Positions 9,176 through 17,059 of a stretch of 64,000 nt of DNA are shown here, piece by piece. The stretch comes from Rhodobacterales bacterium (lineage in GTDB: Bacteria > Pseudomonadota > Alphaproteobacteria > Rhizobiales > Stappiaceae), in the NCBI GenBank assembly GCA_008107755.1, contig VIRH01000102.1, forward strand, positions 1-64,000, given 5' to 3'. The notes under the pieces were generated by a model. The model did not search any database. It saw nothing but the letters and a program-made list of their open reading frames with translations, and was not told the origin of the DNA. Position 1 is the stretch's first letter; every line of letters begins with the position of its first letter. The translations under genes were made by a program, and so were the position numbers.

Positions 9176-9316
9176 CGCGGCCCTCGCAACTCCATCCTAA
9201 TTCCAGATTTCGCTCATCTACGTGCTTGCCTGCGCTTTCGTGGCGCGGATATGGCGTCGCTTCATTGATGGAAGCCGCGCACGCGTGCGCTCACACCTCG
9301 ATTTCGGCCTCTACAT

Positions 9317-10477
9317 TCAACCATCCGCTTCCAGTCTGTTGGCACCGAAGTGGTGTGCGGATCGGAATGTCTCCGGCAGCGGATGTTTCGGCGTCTCGCC
9401 CGTCATTTCGCAGACGAGGCAGTCGGCGATCAGATGGGCAATTCCAAAGGAAATCTTGAACCCGCCTGTTGCGGCGTAGGTGGACGAATGACCGGGAAGG
9501 AGTCCGGCGAGCGGGTCCCTCTTGTGGCACCGCGGCCGGATGCCGGCCCATTCGCTCAAGACCTTTCTCCCATCCAGAACCGGGCAAAACGTGGTCGCGC
9601 GCTGCAGCAGCTCGGTCGTGCGGCTGGGAGAGGGGGTGCTGTCCACGAATTCCCGGTCGGATGTGCTGCCGATGGCGACCGTGCCGTCTTCGTGCGGCAC
9701 GACGTAGAGCCCGTCGCAATAGATGGCGGGCATCTCTTCCAGTCCGGCGCCGTCGAGCAAGAGCGCCTGACCCTTTTCGCCTCGCCCTATGCGCTCGCCG
9801 GTCAGGTTTTCGATCATGTCGAAAGCCGCAAACCCTCCGGAAATGACGAGATTTTTCGCGTGCAGTGAGGCTGTGGACCCTGCCACCTGCACGGCGCCGG
9901 TCGCCTCATCGAAGCCCGTGACGCGCGCGCCTTCACGCAGCTGTCCCTTCGCGCGGATAAAGGCGGCCAGCGACGCGAGATAGGCTCTGGGAGAGACCCG
10001 CGCGGCAAGCGTCTCATAAACGATCCCGTGAGGAGCCGCCGCGGCATCCAGCCAGTCCGAACGGCTGCCGGTCGGCTCGACCACATAGGAAAAACCGGTC
10101 TCTGCCGTGTGCCAGCGCTCGCGGCTCTCCTCGGCGCGCTCCAGATGGTGCTCCAGCTTGTCGGTCGTCGTCAGAGGAAGGATGCGCCCGCAGCGCCGGT
10201 AGCCGCAGGAAAGGCCGGTTTGCGCTTCCAGGTCCTCGATCTCGCCCTGCAAACTGCGCAGGGCTTGAAACTGAAACTCCTTCTTCGGGTTCCAGCGCGC
10301 TGGCATGTGCGGCATCAGGGCGCCCAGCAATCCACCGCTGGAGCCTGCGCCAACCTGCTCCGCCTCCAGAACGACGACACGCAAACCCGCCTTCAGCGCC
10401 CTGCAGGCAATCGACAGGCCGAATATTCCGGCGCCGGCGACGGCAAGGTCGAACATTTGCTCACTGGTGTGCGCCAT
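9317..10477 (-). CDS. mnmC2: FAD-dependent oxidoreductase, MnmC C-terminal-domain type
   Basis: A 386-residue DAO-type flavoprotein: the dinucleotide-binding motif VAGAGIFGLSIA lies at about residue 13, SSGGLLGALMPH is the second FAD-contacting stretch, and GIRPRCHKRDPLAGLLPG followed by ATGGFKISFGIA is the C-terminal FAD signature. In E. coli the equivalent domain of MnmC removes the carboxymethyl group from cmnm5s2U in tRNA. The divergent neighbour is the separate methyltransferase MnmD, which supports the same role. The ATG at 10477 is preceded by GGAGG at 13 nt; an earlier in-frame ATG at 10546 would overlap the mnmD promoter region and adds no conserved residues. A general amino-acid oxidase is the alternative. 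Confidence 0.75.
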   Translation of the reverse strand: MAHTSEQMFDLAVAGAGIFGLSIACRALKAGLRVVVLEAEQVGAGSSGGLLGALMPHMPARWNPKKEFQFQALRSLQGEIEDLEAQTGLSCGYRRCGRILPLTTTDKLEHHLERAEESRERWHTAETGFSYVVEPTGSRSDWLDAAAAPHGIVYETLAARVSPRAYLASLAAFIRAKGQLREGARVTGFDEATGAVQVAGSTASLHAKNLVISGGFAAFDMIENLTGERIGRGEKGQALLLDGAGLEEMPAIYCDGLYVVPHEDGTVAIGSTSDREFVDSTPSPSRTTELLQRATTFCPVLDGRKVLSEWAGIRPRCHKRDPLAGLLPGHSSTYAATGGFKISFGIAHLIADCLVCEMTGETPKHPLPETFRSAHHFGANRLEADG

Positions 10478-10602
10478 CTGGAAATCTGATCCTCCGGATT
10501 GATTGCTGTGCGCCGCTCTCATATGAGACTTGGCAGCATTTGGCAAAAGCTGTGCGCCTTTGCCGATCCCTCTTGCTGGCGAAAGAAGCGAATGACGGGC
10601 AA

Positions 10603-11322
10603 ATGGCGATAAAACCTCCCGATCTCGAATGGCTGGACGGCGACGTGCCGCGCGCCGCGGGTTTCAACGACACCTATTTCTCGAAGGCAGGCGGGCTTGA
10701 GGAAACGCGTCACGTCTTTCTGGCCGGCAACGGCCTTCCGGAGCGGTTCGAGGGGCGAACGCATTTCACGATCGCGGAATTCGGCTTCGGTACGGGGCTG
10801 AACTTCCTGACAACGCTTGCGGCAGTCGGCGGCCTTGCCCGTCCGCCGGCGCTGACCTTCCTTTCCTTCGAGCTTTATCCCATGTCCGCGCCGCAGCTGG
10901 AGCGTGCGCTCAGCGCCTTTCCGGAACTGTCGAAATACGCGCAGACGCTGGTCAGCGCATGGGCGCCGGCACCGGGCTGGAACCGGCTTGCCTTCCCCGG
11001 CGCGGATCTGGTTGTCGGCATTGGCGACGCGCGCGAACTGATAGCGGATCTCGGACGGCAAGGTGCGGGGGAGAGTGCGCTCACCCCTGTCGATGCCTGG
11101 TATCTCGACGGCTTCAGCCCGGCCAGAAATCCGGAACTGTGGGACCCGGACCTTTTGAAAAAGGCAGCTGACCTCACGGCTGGCGACGGAACGCTTGCAA
11201 CCTATTCCGCGGCAGGCTGGGTGCGGCGCAATCTGCAGGCCGCCGGCTTCACCATCGAAAAGACGGCCGGATTTGCGGGAAAGCGGGAAATGGTGATCGG
11301 GCGTAAGACGGCTCCCGCCTGA
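10603..11322 (+). CDS. mnmD: tRNA 5-methylaminomethyl-2-thiouridine methyltransferase MnmD
   Basis: Methylates nm5s2U at the tRNA wobble position to mnm5s2U using SAM. The 239-residue protein corresponds to the N-terminal domain of E. coli MnmC: opening LEWLDGDVPRA and FNDTYFS, SAM-binding FTIAEFGFGTGLNFL at about 50-64, and WYLDGFSPARNPELW with the catalytic Asp and the DUF752 signature. The ATG at 10603 gives MAIKPPDLEW, the usual start. It is transcribed away from the flavoprotein partner; the 125 bp between them should hold both promoters. Confidence 0.9.
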   Translation: MAIKPPDLEWLDGDVPRAAGFNDTYFSKAGGLEETRHVFLAGNGLPERFEGRTHFTIAEFGFGTGLNFLTTLAAVGGLARPPALTFLSFELYPMSAPQLERALSAFPELSKYAQTLVSAWAPAPGWNRLAFPGADLVVGIGDARELIADLGRQGAGESALTPVDAWYLDGFSPARNPELWDPDLLKKAADLTAGDGTLATYSAAGWVRRNLQAAGFTIEKTAGFAGKREMVIGRKTAPA

Positions 11323-11340
11323 TCTGTTCTTCGGCGCCGG

Positions 11341-12384
11341 TCAGCCGACGTCAAGCATCAGGATCAGGCCGATGCCGATTGCCGTCAGAGCGATGATGGA
11401 CAGGCTGGCGGTCAGGAGCACACGGCCGCTTGAATGTGTCACCGAGCGAATGTCCACCGTGAGACCCAGCGCCGCCATCGCGAGAACTGTCAGCCTTCCC
11501 GAGGCATCTGCCAGAGGTTGCACGAGCGCGGGCGGAATGGCACCGGCCGAACGCAGCCCCATTGCGACCGCAAAACCGACGATGAACCAGGGCAGAATAT
11601 GGCCAAGCCTGATCGATCCGCTGCTTTCTCCCCGGCGGGTGAAGCCGAGCACCATCAGGACCGGCCCCAGCATCAAGACCCGGATGAGCTTTACCAGTGT
11701 CCCCATCTGCACCGCGATGATCCCGCCGGGCTGGGCCGCGGCCAGAACTTGCGGCACCGCGTAGACCGTGAATCCGGCGAGAACGCCGTATTGGGTCGAT
11801 GTCATGGAAAGTCCGACGAGCGCCAGAGGCAGGGCGAGGACGACGACCACGCCGAGAACCGCCGTGAAGGCGATCGCCGCCGCCACGTCGTCGCTCTCGG
11901 CCTTGATCACCGGTGCGACAGCGGCAATCGCCGAATTGCCGCAGATCGAGTTTCCGCAGGCGACCAGCATCGCCAGTTTGGCGTTAAGGCCGAAGAGCTT
12001 GCCCAGCAGATAGCTGACCAGAATGGCGCAGGCGACCAGCATCGCCGTGCCGCCCACCAGCCGAGGCCCGGCCTCCACCAAGGTCTGCAGGCTGATCGAC
12101 GCCCCCAGAAGCACGATGGCAACTTCCATCACGCGCTTGACCGTGAAGATGATGCCCGGTTCGACTGACTGCGGCAGGCGCACGAGGCTGCGTACCGCCG
12201 TGCCGATGATGATCGCAAGAACCAGGCTCTCCAGATAGCTGTCGCCCGCGAAACGCGCTTCGAGATATTCCGCCCCGACAGCGGCCCCCGCGACTGCAAG
12301 GGAGAGCAGCACTCCTGGCACAAGTGCCAGAACGGGCTTCAGATGAGGGATGCCGAATGGAGGCGTGTGGCTGGGAGCGAGCAT
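11341..12384 (-). CDS. YeiH/UPF0324 family membrane transporter (putative sulfite/sulfate exporter)
   Basis: A 347-residue integral membrane protein with about ten hydrophobic segments. The family signature is the GNSICGNSAIAAVAPVI stretch at about 150-166, and FTVYAVPQVLAAA resembles the second conserved loop. YeiH proteins are annotated as putative sulfate exporters and linked to sulfite stress through YeiE-type LysR regulators. Here a LysR gene is divergent, 124 bp away, with a perfect dyad between them. It ends 18 bp from mnmD, convergent. The substrate is inferred from family and context only. Confidence 0.82.
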   Translation of the reverse strand: MLAPSHTPPFGIPHLKPVLALVPGVLLSLAVAGAAVGAEYLEARFAGDSYLESLVLAIIIGTAVRSLVRLPQSVEPGIIFTVKRVMEVAIVLLGASISLQTLVEAGPRLVGGTAMLVACAILVSYLLGKLFGLNAKLAMLVACGNSICGNSAIAAVAPVIKAESDDVAAAIAFTAVLGVVVVLALPLALVGLSMTSTQYGVLAGFTVYAVPQVLAAAQPGGIIAVQMGTLVKLIRVLMLGPVLMVLGFTRRGESSGSIRLGHILPWFIVGFAVAMGLRSAGAIPPALVQPLADASGRLTVLAMAALGLTVDIRSVTHSSGRVLLTASLSIIALTAIGIGLILMLDVG

Positions 12385-12434
12385 GCTGATGTCCGGGTGT
12401 TTCTTGTTTCCGGAGTCTTCGCACGAGATATATG

Positions 12435-12453
12435 TTTATCACAATCGCATAAA
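12435..12453. promoter_or_regulatory. LysR-type operator, TTTAT-N9-ATAAA dyad
   Basis: In the yeiH/LysR divergent intergenic region, TTTAT (12435-12439) and ATAAA (12449-12453) form a perfect inverted repeat with nine bases between them and match the T-N11-A pattern bound by LysR regulators. It sits in a notably AT-rich block (12427-12475) inside GC-rich DNA. It is the likely binding site of the adjacent regulator. Confidence 0.6.
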
Positions 12454-12508
12454 ATTATATGTTTCATGCAGTAATATCGAACAATTGCCGGCAGGCCGAA
12501 ACAGAGCC

Positions 12509-13432
12509 ATGACATTCGAACAGCTACAGATCTTCATTGCGGTCGCGGAACGCGAACACCTGACACGGGCGGCAGAGGCCCTGCACCTGACCCCGTCGGC
12601 CGTCAGCTCCGCGCTTCGCAAACTCGAAGATCACTACAACGTTCAGCTTTTCGACCGGGTCGGACGCGGGCTGTCGATCACCGCGGAAGGCAGGCTCTTC
12701 CTCGATGAGGCGCGCGCTGCCGTCGGACGCATGCGATCGGCTGAGAACTTTCTTGGCGAATTGGGCGGCCTTGAGCGTGGTGCCCTCAGCCTCGCGGCCA
12801 GTCAGACCATCGCAAACAACTGGCTGCCGGAGGTTCTGATGCGGTTTCACGCCCGCTTTCCCGGCATTCGCACCTCCCTAACCATCGGCAACACAGCCTC
12901 GGTCGCCCGCGCGGTCGAAGGCGGTTCTGTGGAGGTGGGCTATGTGGAGGGGGCCTTCGAGAGCCCTTACCTCCATCGCCGTCACCTGACGGAGGATACG
13001 CTGCTTGTCGTCGCAAATCCGGCACATCGTCTGGCCGGACGATCAGATGTCCGAACCGAGGAGCTTGTCGCGACCACCGGCTGGGTGCTTCGCGAGGAGG
13101 GCTCCGGCACCCGCTCTGCCTTCGAGGACGCACTCGAAAAACTCGGCTATTCGCCGGCGTCGCTTCGCATTGTCATGGAGTTTCCCTCGAACGAGGCGGT
13201 GCTGTCCGCCGTGCGTGCCGAGGGGGCGGAGGATGTCGCGACTGTCGTGTCGGGTGCAGTCGCTGCCCCGTGGCTCGCGGTCGATGCGCTGCGGACCATC
13301 GACTTTGACCTGCCGTCCAGGTCGTTTGCGCTTCTTCATCACAAGGAGCGGCACCTGAGCAAGGCCGCAAGAGCCTTTCTGGAGTTGAGCGCCCCTTTTA
13401 AGGACTCAGCCGGAGGCAGCAGGCCTATCTGA
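12509..13432 (+). CDS. LysR-family regulator, YeiE-like, of the adjacent transporter
   Basis: A 307-residue LysR regulator: winged helix-turn-helix at about 1-60 (MTFEQLQIFIAVAEREHLTR, then LTPSAVSSALRKLE) and a substrate-binding domain from about 90. Divergent pairing with a yeiH-type gene matches the yeiE-yeiH arrangement of enterobacteria, where YeiE responds to sulfite; this is the basis for the assignment. The ATG at 12509 starts exactly at the conserved helix-turn-helix. Its 3' end overlaps the convergent ampR-like gene by 27 nt. Confidence 0.85.
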   Translation: MTFEQLQIFIAVAEREHLTRAAEALHLTPSAVSSALRKLEDHYNVQLFDRVGRGLSITAEGRLFLDEARAAVGRMRSAENFLGELGGLERGALSLAASQTIANNWLPEVLMRFHARFPGIRTSLTIGNTASVARAVEGGSVEVGYVEGAFESPYLHRRHLTEDTLLVVANPAHRLAGRSDVRTEELVATTGWVLREEGSGTRSAFEDALEKLGYSPASLRIVMEFPSNEAVLSAVRAEGAEDVATVVSGAVAAPWLAVDALRTIDFDLPSRSFALLHHKERHLSKAARAFLELSAPFKDSAGGSRPI

Positions 13433-14314
13433 CCCGGAAAGCTCTTCCGCGATCGTCTTCTCGATCCACATTCGAAAGCTGCCCATCGCCGCCGTCTCAC
13501 CGCGGGATTTCAGCCAGGAAAGCCAGTAGGCTCCGGTCGTGACCTCCGCCTGAAAGGGCCGGACGATGCATCTGTCCGCAAGGGCTTTGGAAAACATGGC
13601 GACGGGCACAAGGGCTGCTCCAGCCCCCTGAACGGCGGCATCCACCATCGTGATCGAGGAGTCGAACATCCAGCCCCGTGCTGCAGGCGCCGCCTGCAGA
13701 CCGGCCGCTCTGAACCAGAGTGCCCATTCGTCCATCCGGTAGGAGCGCAGCAACGGGACCGCCGCGAGGTCCTCGGGGCTTGAAAGCGTTGCTGCCAACT
13801 CCGGAGCACAGACCGGTGACAGCGGGGCGTCGAACAGCCTCACTGCTTCCGTCCCGTGCCAGGCGCCGTCACCGAAACGGATGAAGCAGTCGAGACCGTC
13901 GGCCAGAAGGTCCGCACGGTTGTTGTTCGTTTTCAGGCGCAGGTCGATCTGCGGATTGGCGCTGGAAAACGCCTGAAGTCGAGGCAGCAGCCAACCGGTG
14001 GCGAACGTGCCCACCGCACCTACCGTCAGAACTTCGCGAAAGTTGCCGTCTTCGAAGCGGCTGAGGACGGCGCCCATGCGCCGGAAGGCATCGCTGAGGA
14101 CAGGCAGAAGGGCATGGCCCTCGTCCGTCAGTGTGACGCCCCTTGGCTGCCGCTCGAAAAGCGTAACCCCCAGCACCTGCTCGAGGGAGCGCACCTGATG
14201 GCTGATTGCGGTCTGGGATACCCGCAGTTCCAGCCCGGCGCGGGTGAAGCTCAACAGGCGAGCGGAGGCTTCGAAGGCACGAAGGGCATTCAATGGCAGG
14301 CGGGAGATGTCCAT
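13406..14314 (-). CDS. ampR: LysR-family regulator, AmpR/GcvA type, of the beta-lactamase
   Basis: A 302-residue LysR protein beginning MDISRLPLNALRAFEASARL, the hallmark of the AmpR/GcvA branch, with helix-turn-helix LRVSQTAISHQVRSLE at about 30-45. It is divergently placed 173 bp from a class A beta-lactamase gene, as ampR genes are. In such systems AmpR senses muropeptides and activates bla when the cell wall is damaged by beta-lactams. The effector is inferred. The start is firm because the family N terminus begins here. Confidence 0.82.
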   Translation of the reverse strand: MDISRLPLNALRAFEASARLLSFTRAGLELRVSQTAISHQVRSLEQVLGVTLFERQPRGVTLTDEGHALLPVLSDAFRRMGAVLSRFEDGNFREVLTVGAVGTFATGWLLPRLQAFSSANPQIDLRLKTNNNRADLLADGLDCFIRFGDGAWHGTEAVRLFDAPLSPVCAPELAATLSSPEDLAAVPLLRSYRMDEWALWFRAAGLQAAPAARGWMFDSSITMVDAAVQGAGAALVPVAMFSKALADRCIVRPFQAEVTTGAYWLSWLKSRGETAAMGSFRMWIEKTIAEELSGSDRPAASG

Positions 14315-14320
14315 AGATGG

Positions 14321-14346
14321 CTCTTGATGGCTAAGTTTTTCTCATG
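14321..14346. promoter_or_regulatory. Candidate AmpR operator in the ampR-bla intergenic region
   Basis: The segment contains TTGATGGCTAAGTTTTTCTC, which has the T-N11-A spacing of LysR boxes and resembles in layout the AT-rich AmpR sites between ampR and bla genes. The dyad is imperfect and it lies closer to ampR than to bla, so the call is tentative. Confidence 0.3.
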
Positions 14347-14487
14347 TCTCGCCCCAGTAATCATCGTTTGTGTGCTGGGTAAGGCAAAGGCACTCTCCCG
14401 ACTGTTCCGGTCAGCGCGGCCGCCCGGGTGGTACGCGGGGGCGTCTCCAGTTGTCGGCGCTGACCTAAATGATCCAGGAGAAACACA

Positions 14488-15372
14488 ATGAAACCAGTCA
14501 TGGGCCGTCTGGCCCTCTTCGGCCTTGCCCTGACCTCGCTTGCAGGGTCACACGCCCTTGCCGCCGACTTCGATCCCCGCCCGCTGGAGGCGGCTGTGGC
14601 GGAGGCGGAAGGCTCTCTCCACGCTCGGATCGGTGTCAGCGTCATCGATACCGAAACAGGCGCCACCTGGTCCCACAAGGGCGGCGAGCGCTTTCCCATG
14701 AACAGCACATTCAAGTCGTTTCTCTGCGCGGCCCTGCTCGATGCGGCGCAGAAGGAAGAGGCGGATCTCTCCAGATCCGTCACGATCGAGGAGAGCGATA
14801 TCGTCCGCTATTCTCCGGTGACCGAAAAACGCGTCGGCGGAAGTCCGTTCACGCTGGAACAGCTTTGCGAAACCACGGTGACCTATAGTGACAACGCGGC
14901 CGCGAACATCGTGCTCGAGGAGATCGGCGGGCCGGAGGGATTGACGGCCTATCTCCGGAGCATCGGCGACACGGTTACACGCTCCGACCGTCCGGAGCCG
15001 GACTCCAACAGTGGCATACCCGGCGATCCGCGCGATACGACGACACCGGATGCGGCCGCGGAAACACTGCGGAAAACTGTCCTCGCAGATGCGCTTTCCA
15101 AACCCGACCGCCGGAAACTCGCAAGCTGGCTGGTAGACAACAAGGTGGGCGACAAGACGCTTCGCGCAGGCTTGCCGAAAGATTGGGTGATTGCCGACAA
15201 GACCGGAGCAGGCGCCAACGGATCGCGCAACGACATCGGCGTGATCTGGCCTGAAGGGCGCAAGCCGGTGGTCATCGCAGTCTACATCACCCAGACCAAG
15301 GCTGCGTTCGATGATCGCAACAAGGCGATTGCCGACATCGCCGCGGCGCTCGTCCAGAGCCTCAAAGACTGA
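14488..15372 (+). CDS. bla: Class A beta-lactamase
   Basis: A 294-residue secreted serine beta-lactamase. A signal peptide (cleavage near ALA-AD at 25/26) targets it to the periplasm. All class A motifs are present: STFK at 73-76 with the nucleophile Ser, SDN at 134-136, Glu in RPEPDSN at about 170 (omega loop) and KTG at 238-240. Cys80 and Cys127 match the TEM-type disulfide. The residue before the nucleophile (Ambler 69) is Asn, unusual there. Divergent from an AmpR-type regulator, so probably inducible. It looks chromosomal rather than part of a cassette; no recombination sites are visible. Confidence 0.93.
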   Translation: MKPVMGRLALFGLALTSLAGSHALAADFDPRPLEAAVAEAEGSLHARIGVSVIDTETGATWSHKGGERFPMNSTFKSFLCAALLDAAQKEEADLSRSVTIEESDIVRYSPVTEKRVGGSPFTLEQLCETTVTYSDNAAANIVLEEIGGPEGLTAYLRSIGDTVTRSDRPEPDSNSGIPGDPRDTTTPDAAAETLRKTVLADALSKPDRRKLASWLVDNKVGDKTLRAGLPKDWVIADKTGAGANGSRNDIGVIWPEGRKPVVIAVYITQTKAAFDDRNKAIADIAAALVQSLKD

Positions 15373-15867
15373 CAATTCCATCCGGGCAGGGGCATGCCTC
15401 CGCCCGGAGCCCCTCAAGCTCGGAGCAATCCGGCCATCTCCCGGCGGAGGATCTCATTACGCAGGCATTCCGCTTCTTGCGCTCGTTCCCGGCCTGGAAC
15501 TGCTGACCGGGGCACACTCGGCAACCTGGGAGGGGGCCGCCAGCCGCGGCGGCGAATGAAAAAGGGAAACGTCGGCGAAAGGCTCATGCCGGTGCTATCC
15601 GGCATGAGGCCGGCCGGAAACAGATAGGCTTTTCCGGACGGGAAGGCCACCGAACCGGCCGTCCATGACAGGAGGCGGACCGGTCCGACGTGGGACCTCG
15701 CTTGCAGTGTCTTCGCTTCTTGTCGTTGGCCTTTCGCTCGACGTTATCCCCGGCGTGGTCCAAGCGGCCGATGGGATCCTTCCACGCCTTGCTGTGGGTA
15801 CACGCGAGAGCGCCGGCCGGATGCAACCGTGGGACGTTTTTTTATAAAATTTCTGATCGAGCGGAAT
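15373..15867. other. 495-bp gap after bla with two hairpins, no gene
   Basis: No supportable gene. It holds a stem-loop right after bla (TCCGGGC 15381-15387 with GCCCGGA 15402-15408), the perfect repeat at 15583-15608 and a T-run (15837-15843) without a clear stem. Small open frames here have no ribosome binding sites or motifs. Confidence 0.5.
15583..15608. repeat. Perfect 10-bp inverted repeat with 6-nt loop
   Basis: CTCATGCCGG (15583-15592) and CCGGCATGAG (15599-15608) form an uninterrupted 10-bp stem with the loop TGCTAT. There is no T-run afterwards, so a classic terminator is unlikely; it could be a REP-like unit or an RNA-stabilising hairpin. Confidence 0.6.
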
Positions 15868-16821
15868 TCAGCGCATTTCCGGAACCGGCGTCACGGCCTT
15901 GCCCGTCTCGAACCAACTCTTCAGGTTGTCGACCACCAGCTGGCCCATGGCGTTTCGTGTCGCCTGCGAGGCGGAGCCGACGTGGGGCAAAAGGGTGACG
16001 CGCGGAAGCTGCGTCAGCTTCTCCGGAACCTTGGGTTCATGTTCGAAAACGTCGAGGCCGGCACCAAGGATCGTGCCGCTTTCCAGAGCGTCGATCAGCG
16101 CGTCCTCGTCAACCACTGTTCCACGGCCGATGTTGATCAGGAACCCATCTGCGCCGAGTGCTTTGAGAACCTCGGCATTGACCGCATGTTTCGTTTCCTC
16201 GCCGCCGGGTGCAACCACCATCAGCGTGTCGCAGGCCGCTGCCAGATCCTTCAACGAGGCGTGGTAGGGATAGTCGATGCCGTCCTGCTGGTGGCGGCCG
16301 TGATAGTGGATCGTCATGCCGAAGGCCTCGGCACGTTTCGCAATCGCCTTGCCGATGCGGCCGAGCCCGAAGACGCCGAGCGTGCGTCCGCGCAAGGTCG
16401 CGGGCGTCAGCGGGTAGGCGCCCTTGCCGGTCCAGTTGCCGTCGCGCAGCCAGGTTTCCGCCTGGCCGAGCTCTCGCACGGCCATCAGCATCAGGGCGAT
16501 GGCCGTGTCGGCGACTTCGTCGGTCAGGACGTCCGGGGTGTTCGTCACCACCACATTGGCCGCCAGGCAGTCATCCGTCTTCACGTGATCATAGCCGACG
16601 CCGAAGCTTGCGACGATTTCCGCGTTCGGAACGTTCTTCAGAAAGTCCGCATCGACCCCGCATCCCGTCAGCGCGACACCCCGGATCTTGTCGCCAACCT
16701 CCGCAAGGAACGTCTCCGGATCGTCTGCCTCGTAGAGACGGTGAACCGTGAAGGCCTTGTCGAGCTGCTCCTGAACGATTGGCAGCATGGGGCGGGGCAT
16801 GAGGATGTCGAGTGCGGTCAT
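15868..16821 (-). CDS. D-2-hydroxyacid dehydrogenase (hydroxypyruvate/glyoxylate reductase type)
   Basis: A 317-residue NAD(P)-dependent D-isomer 2-hydroxyacid dehydrogenase. FGLGRIGKAIAKR at about 150-162 is the Rossmann dinucleotide motif; NIGRGTVVDEDAL, then DVFEHEPKVP with the catalytic Glu, then LLPHVGSAS with the catalytic His are in the expected order. SFGVGYDHVK fits the substrate-binding loop. The protein is most like reductases acting on glyoxylate or hydroxypyruvate; the exact substrate is not decided by sequence. Start ATG at 16821. It is monocistronic. Confidence 0.88.
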   Translation of the reverse strand: MTALDILMPRPMLPIVQEQLDKAFTVHRLYEADDPETFLAEVGDKIRGVALTGCGVDADFLKNVPNAEIVASFGVGYDHVKTDDCLAANVVVTNTPDVLTDEVADTAIALMLMAVRELGQAETWLRDGNWTGKGAYPLTPATLRGRTLGVFGLGRIGKAIAKRAEAFGMTIHYHGRHQQDGIDYPYHASLKDLAAACDTLMVVAPGGEETKHAVNAEVLKALGADGFLINIGRGTVVDEDALIDALESGTILGAGLDVFEHEPKVPEKLTQLPRVTLLPHVGSASQATRNAMGQLVVDNLKSWFETGKAVTPVPEMR

Positions 16822-17002
16822 TGGGATAGGTCCGTTGGGCAGGGGATCAGGTGTGATTTCAACAGACTATGTCCGATCAGCAGTGGTTTAAAGGGTTTCC
16901 TTCCCGGGAAGATATCAACGGAGCATGAAAATAAATCAGAAATCGCTACCTATAGGCGAAAACTCATTAGTATCTACTTTAAAGTGTGTTACCTTCGACC
17001 TG

Positions 17003-17033
17003 CACCCGAAAGAACGAACCGGGTGATTTTTTT
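17003..17033 (+). terminator. Terminator-like hairpin ahead of the VapA-like gene (possible attenuator)
   Basis: CACCCG (17003-17008) pairs with CGGGTG (17020-17025) and is followed by A then seven T (17027-17033), the form of a rho-independent terminator on the plus strand. It lies 26 bp before the ATG at 17060, and no plus-strand gene lies upstream within 1.6 kb, so it would stop transcripts entering the gene from promoters in its own AT-rich leader. Confidence 0.5.
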
Positions 17034-17059
17034 AAAAGTACTTTATGGAGGAACACCCA

